Source: Anisus vortex (Eukaryota > Mollusca > Gastropoda > Planorbidae). Taken from it: a stretch of 64,000 bases of DNA. The stretch lies in contig OX421494.1 of assembly GCA_949126835.1 (NCBI GenBank), positions 4,657,201 through 4,721,200 of the forward strand. The letters are read 5' to 3'. A program made the translations under genes and the position numbers. Below the pieces are notes generated by a model that was not told the origin of the DNA, did not search any database, and saw nothing but the letters and a program-made list of their open reading frames with translations. The stretch's first letter is position 1. Every line of letters starts with the position of its first letter. Below are positions 10,612-20,015 of the stretch, piece by piece.

Positions 10612-10660
10612 GGTACGGTAGCCGAGCGGCAGCGCTTTGGGCTGGCGTAACGAAGGTCCT
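10612..10660 (+). mobile_element. SINE-A, 5' half (split by a LINE)
   Basis: Contains a pol III A-box, 'tagccgagcgg', then the family's 'cagcgct...ggctggcgta'. The SINE continues at 13437 after the LINE insertion; the 12 bases 'aacgaaggtcct' occur at both breakpoints (10649-10660 and 13437-13448). Confidence 0.85.
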
Positions 10661-10998
10661 ATAAATGTGTCTTAGGAATTTCATCTGTCTGTTTCTAATG
10701 GTTATAATTAGTTTTCTTGAGATACATGCTGTTTTCAACACTTCTGCATTAGATTTCTTTTCAGTCCATGATATTCTCATCATCCTTCTTAGAAACCATA
10801 TTTCTACTGCCTCTAATCTTTTCCTTGTTTCACTATCAATAGTCCAACATTCACACCCATCTAAAAGAACAGACCAAACATATCCCTTCAGTATGCGCAT
10901 TTTGGTACATATTCTGATATTCCTGTTTTTCATGATACTGCTTTAGCTCATGATGTTGTTTTTAGATATTGCGATTCTTCTTTTTATTTCCTTGTTGC

Positions 10999-12773
10999 CA
11001 GGGCCGGCTCTACCATATAGGCAAACTAGGCGGCTGCCTAGGGAGCAAAATTTTTGGGGGCGCAAAATTGAGGATTTATTTATAATTTGGGTATTTAAAA
11101 ATATAAACAATATTAAAGTTTAGTGCTTCTGCGCGCTACTAGCATAGGTAAATGAATGAATAGGTAATGAAAGGTGAAGGATATTTTATTTAAATTGTCT
11201 TAGAAAATAGGAAAGCTTGCCTAACAGTAGCCTACTTAGTTTGGCAACCACGCTGTGCGTAGCGGAGTGCAAAAAGTCAACCCCTCACTTCCCCCGGCCA
11301 CACCCTGGATGCGATGCGGCGGCGGAATATCATAGTGAAGTGAGTGAAGTGACGTGACCGTGACCTTCAAGTCAGTTCGTGAATCGTAAGTCATGAGGGC
11401 GCTGAGTTGTTTGCAGTGGCAGTGCAGTTGTTGTTTTTCAGACTGTTAATTACGAAAACGAGTACCGGTACATTAAATCCCCTAAGTGACCCTAAGTGGC
11501 ACAAGATGGTCCAGTCGAATTGATGCACTAACACCTCTGCGGTACCATTTATCTCATGCTTGTGATGCTTCGGAAGAAATTTCTAAAGACACTAATTGGA
11601 TCTAGTGGCAATATTGCGAAGATAGAAGCACTTGGGTTACTTAAAAATATCTCAGACTTCAAGTTTATTGTTGCACTTGTCACATAGCACAACATTTTGT
11701 TTCATGTAAACATAACTATTAAGACACTGCAACAAAAGAACTTGAGTCCCCAGAGAGCTGATAGTCACCTGGTGTCTTTGAATTTTCGTACAACATTCCT
11801 GACCTTAAAAACAAAACTAGACCAGAGTTTAAGTCGATGTGCAAAAACTTGGAAAAAAAAACACATTAACAATTGAAAAAGATGAAGGTTTGAATGAATC
11901 TGATATTGCTGCTGTACGACAGTGATATGAACTTAGAGCAATTTCTCATCATCTCCATGACTCAGTATCAAACCCTGAAGAAGTCCTAAAGTACATATAC
12001 CTCCAGCATCTTGAAAATGGATTTCTTATAATTTGTGTAACCCTTCGTATTTTGCTTACGTTGCCACTTTCCGTAGCTAGTACTGAACGAAGTTTTTCAA
12101 TATTTAAGCTACTTAAAAACTATCTGCGTAGTACAATGTGTCAGGAGAGACTTGCGGGTCTTGCGACAATTTCTATTGAAAGTGAGATAGCAAGACAATT
12201 AGACTCAAAACCCCTCATTCAAGAATTTGCTCAGCAGAAAGCTAGAAAAGTATCACTAGGGTTTTAGTCTTTAGTATAAATACTGGTGATCAGTATTTAA
12301 AAGTGACTTTTGGACCGTAGTTAAGAAAACAATAATCCAATATCAAATAATATCAAGTATTCTTTGTGCCTTTTTTTAAGTATTATAAAAACAGAAAAAA
12401 AGATCTATAATATAACTGTGAGTTTCGGTTTGTTATTAAGAGAACTGTACATAATGCAGGTATAAAACCTATAAACCCATATATCTATTGTAAAACTGTG
12501 TGTTATGTAAATTTTCTAATAATAATTTAGATTTCTAATTATTAATGTATAATGCAAAACGATTGTTACTTTTCATTCAACTGTTTTATCTACATTTCAC
12601 AGTCATCAATCAATGGTTAGGCTATAAAATAAAATTCTTTGTTGGGCTATAAAAATTATTAACAAAAACACATTTTCGAAGTTCCTTACGTGGCAGACCT
12701 CGCCGAAGGCACTTTAATGAGGGCGTATAATTTGTTTTCGCCTAGGGCGCCAAAAACCCTAGAGCCGGCCCTG
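10999..12773 (+). mobile_element. hAT transposon with perfect 8-bp TSD (hAT1)
   Basis: Termini are 'cagggccggctct' and 'agagccggccctg', a perfect 13-bp inverted repeat. The 8 bp 'cttgttgc' flank both ends exactly (10991-10998 and 12774-12781), interrupting the RTE reverse transcriptase. Subterminal sequence near the left end ('cggctgcctagggagcaaaa') and right end ('cgcctagggcgcc') is also related. It carries a broken transposase gene. It inserted after the RTE LINE. Confidence 0.95.
11480..12267 (+). pseudogene. hAT transposase (ZMYM1/dimerisation-domain type), broken
   Basis: Fragments in three frames resemble hAT transposases: TRWSSRIDAL near 11500, IAKIEALGLLKNISDFKFIV near 11610, and an intact C-terminal dimerisation domain at 12052-12267 with LPLSVASTERSFS and KNYLRSTMCQERLAGLA. 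Several stops and frameshifts lie between. The C-terminal block is the standard hAT dimerisation signature; the N-terminal zinc finger was not seen. Confidence 0.75.
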
Positions 12774-13199
12774 CTTGTTGCATTTGCCTTCTTGTGTTAT
12801 TGTATAGCCCAGATACTGAAACGAACTGATTTGTTTGATATTTTTGCCTTCACTGGATATAGAGCATCCTGGAGATTGTGTTTTCTTAGAGATTACCATT
12901 ACTTCGGTCTTACTGAGATTGAGTGTTAATCCTTTAAGTCGGCTCTCCTCTACCACCTAATTTAGAATAGTTTGCAGGGCACATTCTGATTCAGCCATTA
13001 GTACTGTGTCGTCTGCATATCTCAGATTATTTATATTCTTTCCTCCAACTTTAATATCGTCTAGGTGTTCGATGTTCTGGAGTATTATTCCACTGTAAAT
13101 GTTGAAGAGGTCTGGTGATAAAACACATCCCTGTCTTACTCCTCTCTTTATTGGTTTGAATGCACTTAACTCCCCTTTATATCTTATGGCAGCTTCTTA

Positions 13200-13427
13200 C
13201 TCCCAGTATAGTATTTATAGGAAAAATAGTATAGAAAGACTGGTTTTGTGTGGGAAAATATCTGGTAAGAGAGACAGAGGAAGACAAAGTCTGACATATG
13301 TAGAAAGCCTGAACGAATGGGCCACAAACAACAACATAAGTAATAATAACTTCCTCCAAATAGCTAACAACAGGAAAGAATGGAGAGTCATGACCGCCGA
13401 TGTCTGCTACAGACCTGGCACCCAATG
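13200..13427 (+). pseudogene. RTE reverse transcriptase C-terminus, sense segment
   Basis: Reads IYRKNSIERLVLCGKISG, RDRGRQSLTYVESLNEW and NRKEWRVMTADVCYRPG. Its first residues, IYRK, overlap the last residues of the inverted segment (HIYR), so both parts come from one LINE copy. The protein ends immediately before the (GAA)n tail. Confidence 0.8.
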
Positions 13428-13436
13428 AAGAAGAAG

Positions 13437-13640
13437 AACGAAGGTCCTGGGTTCGAATCCCGGTGAAGGCTAGGATTTGTTCTCGTATCTGCAAGGTGTC
13501 TTTGAGTCTACCCAGCTCTGATGTATACCTGACTTTAGTTGAGGTATAAAGTATAGGCATTGTGCTAGCCACACAATCTCCTAGCATGCCGTGGCCACAG
13601 AAACTGGTGATCCAGCCCGATGGATCAAATGGGTTTGACG
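13437..13640 (+). mobile_element. SINE-A, 3' half
   Basis: Begins with the repeated 'aacgaaggtcct' and continues with the B-box 'gggttcgaatccc', then the family body 'ctacccagctctgatg', 'ccgtggccacagaaactggtga' and 'gggatactt'. Joining to 10612-10660 gives a full SINE-A. Confidence 0.85.
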
Positions 13641-13819
13641 GGATACTTTTTTTTTAAACTTTCATTTTCAAATGACAGAGTTGAGTATTGGTTCAATATT
13701 CCTTTTTTATTTGTTCTCTCTTAACTTATTTCTGCAGGCTGGATCCACGCATTGTGATTATAACAATCTATTCTAGTTACAATCATTACAAATAACAAGG
13801 CAATGTTTGTCAATACTCT

Positions 13820-14040
13820 TTTCTCCTTTCTTCTCTAATACATTAAGCTAGGCAAATTTAAAAAAGAACTTAAAGACATTTCTCTTTAGCTAGTGGATGT
13901 GTGCCTTACATACTAATATATCTATCACTTGAATTCACACGAAGAGCGCACTGAACATGCTAAAATTAATAGCATGGATAGAAGCGCTCCAAAAAATGAC
14001 CATTATTAATTTTATTATTATTATTATATAAATATTATAG
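13820..14040 (+). mobile_element. L2-like LINE, 3' end
   Basis: The plus strand encodes GKFKKELKTFLF and a stop, matching the C-terminus of the LINE at 2153 (SFKKNLKTH). It is followed by the tail 'agagcgcactgaacatgct...atagcatggatagaagcgct' and ATTATT repeats. Confidence 0.75.
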
Positions 14041-14214
14041 GGTTAATTATTGTAGAATAAACTGTATCTGCGATAGTTTCTCTACTAATTACGATTTACT
14101 ATTGCAAATTTTATGAGTTACACATGTATGTTATATTAGATAGAGATTGCGTGAAATAGTGAGGGGTCATTGTCCGCTTGAGTCCAATGAGAATTGGATG
14201 GGGAGTAAGAATGG

Positions 14215-14700
14215 ACCTTTAGAATATTACATTTAAACATCCATTGGCAACGCCCTATTGGTGAACGGTGTCCGTGCGGCAGATTGACCATGGAGGCGTT
14301 TATAGAGCATAGTCAGAACTTTGAATTTTATCCTAAGTGTTATAGGTAGCCAGGGCAGGTTTCTTTTCTTCTTCTTCTTCTTCTTCTTGTCCCTTAACCT
14401 TGGCGGTCTTTGGGGGGAGCTAATGGACACTGGGTGCCCATTAGTCCTCTCTTGGGCTTGGTAGACTTGGCGGCGCCCATCTCCTCTCCAAGTCGGCGGT
14501 GGATTTATGGCTGCCTGCACCGAGGGTCGAACCCCTGATGCGGAGCTTGGGAGTCGAGCTTGCTGTCGACTTAGCTAACCAGCCGCCTGTTTCTTTTAGA
14601 CAGGTTAATGAGTTATCTTCATTGTTCAGCACAATTTTCACAGGCGAAAGACGACATTAATTTATTCCTACTAGGGACTCCAGAATAATATGAAGAAGAA
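14215..14700. mobile_element. LINE fragment interrupted by SINE-C
   Basis: On the minus strand, 14240-14362 reads PWLPITLRIKFKVLTMLYK, a block of the LINE C-terminal region. Beyond the SINE, 14598-14700 ends in (GAA)n on the plus strand. The opposite orientations of coding piece and tail could again mean a 5'-inverted copy, but the link between the two is not proven. Confidence 0.55.
14368..14588 (-). mobile_element. SINE-C (tRNA-derived) with (GAA)n tail
   Basis: On the minus strand: a tRNA-like head ('ggctggttagctaagtcgac'), a B-box 'ggttcgaccct', a body and a (GAA)n tail. Flanked by 'gtttctttt' on both sides (14359-14367 and 14589-14597). The tail repeat is the same as that of the RTE LINE at 13427-13436, so that LINE may have mobilised it. 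Confidence 0.7.
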
Positions 14701-14815
14701 GAAGTATAGACTTAAAGTATAAAATAAAGGCAAAGTTTGTTTATTATAATTTTTCTTTTATTAAATTGCTGAATTCAGTATTCGTTGACACAAAAGGCGT
14801 GGTGCCAGTAGCGTA

Positions 14816-14991
14816 ACTAGACAGGGGGTGCATGGTGTGCACGCCCCAGGTGGAAATAGTTATGCGTCAAACTAACACTTTGTTAATCTATACGTACTTA
14901 AGCTTACCAGAAGTAAAAAAATCCACATTTTAAATAGACCGCCAAATTCTTCCCCTACCCCAGGTGCCTAATTAACTAATTCCGCCTCCGG
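14816..14991 (+). mobile_element. possible non-autonomous DNA element
   Basis: Ends 'cagtagcgtaactag' and 'aattaactaattccgcctccgg' resemble degraded inverted repeats of the type 'cagtggcgta...tacgccactg', and a 'gcccca ggtg' pair lies inside. No clear target duplication. Confidence 0.35.
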
Positions 14992-15119
14992 ACAGTGCTA
15001 TTGCTTTTAAGTTCATTAACTATAGTCATTTTAGAGTAAGCTTATAAACTGAAATTGTTATAAATAGCGACAGACGTGGTTTCTTACATTCAATTCTATC
15101 TCTGAAGAGTCAAAGCCAA

Positions 15120-15130
15120 ACGTTTATTTA
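15120..15130 (-). promoter_or_regulatory. AATAAA overlapping the stop codon of receptor 2
   Basis: The coding strand reads GGT AAA TAA ACG, so AATAAA includes the stop codon. In receptor 3 the same place is AATAAG. If used as a poly(A) signal, the 3' UTR would be only about 20 nt. Confidence 0.4.
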
Positions 15131-16230
15131 CCCATGCACTCGTCACTTCCGCTGTTGCTTCTATTTTTACACATCGGGAATATCTCCAACATCGTGGATC
15201 TATATTTAGAACTCATCTTGTAATACACAATGACGTTGATGCTGGCGTTGATGGAGTGGAACACGAAGCAGCACGACCAGACCACGTGGTACAGGTTCTC
15301 CTGCTTGGCGCCGACATTGAAATCACTGAAAAGCGGCTCCAAGATGGCGCACATGACTCCGGGGAGGTAAAGGATGATGAGGATGGCAGCCACCATCACG
15401 ACCAGCCCAATGATTCTGTTTTCGAGGATGGAAAGTGCCTCGCGCTGGTCCCTATCGGAGGTTACTCCTTGTCTCCATTTGGCCTTATTCTTCAGAGCGA
15501 TGACCAGAATAGTGGTAAATATGACGACAAGGACAAAAGCGATTGAAGTTAAATAAAAGTGAGACATATTCATAACCAAGAAAATTTCATCTACATTGCT
15601 CCGATACGAAACCCCGATTTTCGTCTTGTTCAGACTCGGATAGAATTTCCAGCAGATGTAATTCGAGTAGGCTTTTGGTAGAAAGAATGCAGTGTTGATG
15701 CCGAAGAGAAAAATTAAGATGCAGCTGGTTCTCCTGAACGTGATGATGTGTCGGATCTTTAAAGGCAGTAGAACGGAAAGGCATCTCTCTGCGGTGATAT
15801 ACGTGGTTATCCATCCGGTGATGCGTACCATCAGGACGTTTGGAGACCCGCCTGTTAAAAACTGCACCTCCATGAACTGTATCGGTAAATCCGCCTCTTC
15901 TAAATAAGGATTGAGACAGAAGTTTTGCCAGACTTGAAAGATGAGCCCGATGAGGTCAGAAGTAGACATGGCAAACAGACTCAGGTTTACGGACTTGCGC
16001 AGCCCCTGTTTGAGGAACACAGTGATGTTGATGCAGTTGCCCACAATTCCAAACGCGCAGATGCACATGTCGATGATCACGTGGTTGATAAAAAGAATAA
16101 GTTTCCGCGCGAATAAACTCAACAGCTCTCCGCCATTGTCTGTCACGTGACTGCTGTTGCTACCGGTGTTGATGAACTTTGAACTGTCGGACATGTTCCA
16201 CCAGTCTGGCAACTCGTCAACACTGACCAT
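15124..16230 (-). CDS. candidate gastropod chemosensory GPCR (receptor 2)
   Basis: A 368-residue single-exon seven-transmembrane receptor. The frame is open to an ATG at 16368, but I chose 16230 because receptors 3 and 4 begin at the equivalent MVSVDELP / MVTVDECP. The N-terminus has glycosylation sites NMS (12) and NSS (25). TM1 46-71 has GNCIN at 65; TM2 84-106 has AMSTSD; TM3 126-149 ends in ERC (148-150); TM4 168-190; ECL2 has a cysteine at 193 and NKT at 201; TM5 222-246; ICL3 KNKAKWRQG; TM6 272-297 with LPG where CWxP is usual; TM7 313-337 with NVIVY; helix 8 KMSSKYR. Ligand unknown. It is about 92% identical to receptor 3, with most differences in the N-terminus, TM5-TM6 region and C-tail, and the sequence 0.8-1.2 kb upstream is also duplicated. 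Confidence 0.9.
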   Translation of the reverse strand: MVSVDELPDWWNMSDSSKFINTGSNSSHVTDNGGELLSLFARKLILFINHVIIDMCICAFGIVGNCINITVFLKQGLRKSVNLSLFAMSTSDLIGLIFQVWQNFCLNPYLEEADLPIQFMEVQFLTGGSPNVLMVRITGWITTYITAERCLSVLLPLKIRHIITFRRTSCILIFLFGINTAFFLPKAYSNYICWKFYPSLNKTKIGVSYRSNVDEIFLVMNMSHFYLTSIAFVLVVIFTTILVIALKNKAKWRQGVTSDRDQREALSILENRIIGLVVMVAAILIILYLPGVMCAILEPLFSDFNVGAKQENLYHVVWSCCFVFHSINASINVIVYYKMSSKYRSTMLEIFPMCKNRSNSGSDECMGK

Positions 16231-17710
16231 CGTAGACAAATTTTCAATTAGCCAATAGAAATAACCAATCAATGTGAACGCTATTTGTTGTAGTCTAGAA
16301 GCACTAATCCTCAATAAAGCCCAACTGTGATATGGTTGTAGTTGACGCTGGTTTAAAGGAATGAGCATGAACTATCACTGTAACTGTTTTGAACGGTAAA
16401 CATCAATAAATAGGCTATTTAGCTAGTGACAAGATTTTTAAAAAATGTGATAACTTAAACTTATGATAACAGCTTCAGGTTGTTTAACAGACTCGGTTTC
16501 AGTATTCATCGAAAATCTTTGCAACTTATATTTGCATATTGTTAAAGTTTATATAGATGATCTAGCTCAATTGCATGCCGGTCCAAAAGAATCCTATCAT
16601 TGTGCGAAGCCATAAAAGCGTTGCTTTATGTTTAATACGCAATAATAATTATATATTTGAGTTTATATTTTTTTAAACATAATGGTGTAGCGTAATGTTT
16701 CCGAATTATGCTAAATAATTGACGAAGATTTCGTAATTAATCGATTCAACGAATGCATGTGATTATTACTTTAGTGTGGGCGTTTCCCTGCAAAATTTAC
16801 TTCCTTGATAATTACCTCCAAAATTGAATGTAAGAAAGTAACACTTCACTAGTGACACCACATTACTGTGAGATTATTATCGTAACATTCAGAGTAGCAG
16901 AATAATTAAATCAGTCTTACTTATAGCTGTTGTCTTTAGGGGGGGGGCGTAGGTGGTGTGGGAAAAAAAAGGGGGGGGGTCATTATAAGACATTAGTAAA
17001 TTGAAACAGCACTATAATAGTATATACAGAGAGAATTTAAGAAAATTTTAAAAAAATCACGGTAGGACATGATTTTGCTGGAAGCAAAATTTTTTAATCA
17101 GAAGTAAAGCAAACATAATATTTTAAAATGTCAGACTAGTTGTAGTTGTATTAGCTGAATTAAATGTTGAATTAATCGAAGTGTTATGCATTGAATGGGT
17201 TAATGGCCGTGGAACGAGATATAACCTTTAGACAGTTCTATGACTATTATTAAAGTTACGGGGAAGACCCATCGCCTCTAGCGGAAAGATAAACATATTT
17301 TTAAAAAAAATGATTTACTTGAATTGAAGAATCGTGAAGTTGAGAGTCTGAGATGTAGAACATAATATAAAAAATAGAACAAATTACTTCAGTTGGGAAC
17401 ATTAACTACAGTATTTCTTCATCGCTCTAGTTTAAATTTCAATGATACCGAAGAGTACATAGAAGAAATGTATAACATTTAATCGATTGAAAGGAGAATT
17501 TGTTGACAACATTTCGAGACTATCATAAACCTTTATTGAACAATGATAATTTATTTGTTAATTTTATTAATTTATTTTCTGTATATATATATTTCTAATT
17601 ACTTATAAATATGTATTTTTATAAATAGGTAACAGTTACGGAGAATCCTGTGATTTGTTCTTGGGACTGTCAAAATGACGACCTTCAATGTTACCTTGTA
17701 TGTTATAGAT
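16231..17710. other. 5' flank of receptor 2; duplicated promoter-side DNA
   Basis: A 'ttagccaatagaa' block just upstream of the ATG is shared with receptor 3 (a CCAAT-type motif in the minus-strand sense would read TTCTATTGGCTAA). About 17040-17470 is homologous to 24690-25120 upstream of receptor 3, at the same distance from the start codon (about 0.81-1.24 kb). A G-rich run at about 16938-16979 has no partner. No gene was seen. Confidence 0.55.
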
Positions 17711-17967
17711 CAAAAGTAGGCAACCTACAGTACGCGTGGCTAATTCGCACGCAAATGGATTTTTAATGGCACGCGGAAAGGGCCTTATAAGTCTCTTTAA
17801 GTCTCTTCTACAAGAAATTCTACAGCAGGATGACTTTAAGACTGTTGGGACGCTGAATGAATTAGACATAATACTGCTACAGCAGGATGAATTTTAGACT
17901 GTTGGGACGCTGAATGAATTAGACATAATACTTTGGCACAATGTTATTAAAAGTTTGTCGACCCATG
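17711..17967 (+). mobile_element. hAT MITE with internal 57-bp duplication
   Basis: Left end 'aaaagtaggcaacctacagt' and right end 'gtttgtcgacccatg' belong to the 34118-38168 family. Flanks 'ttatagat' (17703-17710) and 'ttatagac' (17968-17975) match at 7 of 8. The block from 'ctacagcaggatga' to 'attagacataatac' occurs twice in tandem (about 17820-17935). Confidence 0.8.
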
Positions 17968-19110
17968 TTATAGACTATAGACCAGTGGTTCCCAAACTTT
18001 TTTTAGGCCGCGACCCCTTTCTACAGTTTATCATGCTTTGGCGACCCCCCCTCCCCCCCCCCCCCATAAAAAAATTATAATTTCGTTTCTAGTTTATTAC
18101 TGCATTTTGGGACTGTTATGAATTGTAATGTAAATATCTAATTTGCACGATGCATTTTTATTGTTACAAATTGAACCTAATTAAAGCATAGCGATTAATC
18201 ATTTTTAAAAAAAAGACATAAAAACAAATGTCATTAAATATTGCAAGGTACATGTATAGGTCTAAGCTTAGGCCTATATTTCTAATTACAACACGAACGT
18301 CAGCTATTGTGATCGTTGACATTGCGTATTTCTCATCGGTTCAGAAATTCTTGGGACAGTCTTTGCAAGAGCACAACTAAGCAGTTCACCTCCAACAATA
18401 AGTCTACTGTGTTTAGACTTGATAACCAACAAGGTGGAAAAGCATGTTTAATAAGACATTTTGTTGCAAAGGAAGAAAATGGCGCAACACAATCTCAGTC
18501 AAAATAGTTTATGACTGCAAACATTTGATTCATAATTTTTCACCTAGCATTATAGAGAAATCAGTGCTCTATGCATCGTTGTTAATACGCTCAATGAACT
18601 TTGTGCTTTCTCATGAATATCTTAAACTTTGAATGTGAATGGGCTTCTGGCAAGTACATAGATATGTAGTGTCAGGTAGATTTGGAAAGTATCATGAAAT
18701 TTCGGCTGCAAGCACGTGAAAGTGTTATTTCACAGAATTTATCATCGTAATCATTTTGTCATGTTTTTCAAAGAAAGCAGATAAAGTAGACCAGGAGCCG
18801 CATGAGAAAAAAAAGTGCGGTTCAATCCCACTTTTCAACACTAGTCAAATCTAGATGATTTATTTGAATTACATACGTTTATAGAAATCAGGAATCTTTT
18901 AAAAGGTTTGATGACCATTTTATGAAACTGCCATAGGAATTCCCATGAGAATGTAATCATATCATTCACAACCTTACAAGCCTATTCACAAACTTTAATC
19001 AAGTACAGTTTTTAATTTAAATTAATGTAACTTTTCCTAAACTTCAGCATTGATCTTACAAATAATATTACAAAGATAAACTCTTATGGGCCCCGGCGCA
19101 GCGCAATAAC

Positions 19111-19141
19111 TACACACACACACACACACACACAAACACAC
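19111..19141 (+). repeat. (CA)n microsatellite
   Basis: Run of CA dinucleotides inside hAT2. Confidence 0.9.
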
Positions 19142-19476
19142 GCCCTCTTCATGGGGCCTGAAGTAGACAGCATATACATTTCATTTTCATCAATTTTTTT
19201 TATGCAAAATAGCTAAATTTCAATTGGAATGATCGGATCTTTTTAGATAAATTAAGGCATGTTATATTTTCGGAGCATCATACTCGTTGCACTATTGCGA
19301 AAACAGTCGACTGTTTAAAGATCTTGTTTTTACAAAAGGGCACAACTTATGACGCTTTATATTACTTCTTTTTAACTGGTGCGGCAATGTCTTTGTTGCT
19401 AATATTTGTCCATATATCATAAAGTGAGCTCCGATTACTTTTGGTCACTAATTATTTTGAAATCCAGACCGAACAG

Positions 19477-19665
19477 CAGTGCCGTTGCTAGGGATTTGGG
19501 GGCCCGGGGGGCTTGGCCTCTTTAGGGGCCCCTGCATTTTAACATTCGACATTATGACATGAGAAAACGACAATTCTGACACTCCTTTGGGCCCCCCTCA
19601 AGTGGGGCCCGGGGGGACTTTCAAATTTGGACCCCCCCCCTCCCCCTCCCCTAGCTACGCCACTG
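19477..19665 (+). mobile_element. non-autonomous hAT nested in hAT2
   Basis: Ends 'cagtgccgttgctaggg' and 'ccctagctacgccactg' are inverted repeats with two mismatches. Flanks 'ccgaacag' and 'acgaacag' match at 7 of 8. The interior is rich in 'gggcccggggg' and its complement, so the strand can fold back on itself. Confidence 0.85.
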
Positions 19666-19799
19666 ACGAACAGAATCTACACTAAATTCCAAAATATTCA
19701 TGAAGTGTCGGTCGTTTTATCGCCAATACTAGGCCTACTGCTTTTAACACAATGGCTGCTTTTAACAGAGAAGAGGCATTTTAACACAACTCTCTACGT

Positions 19800-20015
19800 G
19801 AAGCCGGCTGGCCTAGCGGTTAGTTCACCGGACTGTCAACCAAACCATCTGACACGTCGCGGGTTCTAGCCCGGCCACCGGCGGATCCCTGTCGCCCTGC
19901 AGGAGTTTTGGGCCTGTAAACATATTTGCGCCAGCAGGCAGCAGTGTGTTTACAGAGCGCACTGAGCATGCTGAAATAGCATGGATAGAAGCGCTATATA
20001 AATAACCAATTTAAT
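19800..20015 (+). mobile_element. SINE-B with L2-type tail, nested in hAT2
   Basis: tRNA-like head with A-box 'tggcctagcgg' and B-box 'gggttctagccc', body 'tcgccctgcaggagttttgg', then a tail 'agagcgcactgagcatgct...atagaagcgctatataaa' identical in kind to the L2-like LINE 3' end at 13938-14030. Other SINE-B copies (33005, 37972, 49835) carry a different tail. Confidence 0.85.

Larger units (their letters stand above)
10668..13199 (-). pseudogene. RTE reverse transcriptase, inverted segment, split by hAT
   Basis: From 13195 leftwards the minus strand reads GVRQGCVLSPDLFN, then INNLRYADDTVLMAES containing the catalytic YADD (near 13005-13016), then KGLTLNLSKTEVMVISK. After the hAT element it resumes with GYVWSVLLDGCECWTID, EIWFLRRMMRISW and RQMKFLRHIYR, ending at the left target duplication. 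It is a dead copy: truncated, inverted and interrupted. Confidence 0.8.
10661..13436. mobile_element. RTE-type LINE with 5' inversion, inserted in SINE-A
   Basis: The element is bounded by an exact 12-bp target duplication, 'aacgaaggtcct'. About 10661-13199 is inverted (RT on the minus strand) and about 13200-13427 is direct (the RT C-terminus on the plus strand), ending in (GAA)n. This is the arrangement produced by twin priming: target duplication, inverted 5' part, sense 3' part, tail, target duplication. Net LINE length is about 1 kb once the nested hAT (10999-12773) is removed, so it is also 5'-truncated. The RT resembles the RTE clade (BovB-like C-terminus). Confidence 0.85.

Noticed and set aside
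16231..16368. Longer N-terminus for receptor 2
   Set aside because: The extension has no counterpart in receptors 3 and 4, whose conserved start aligns with 16230.
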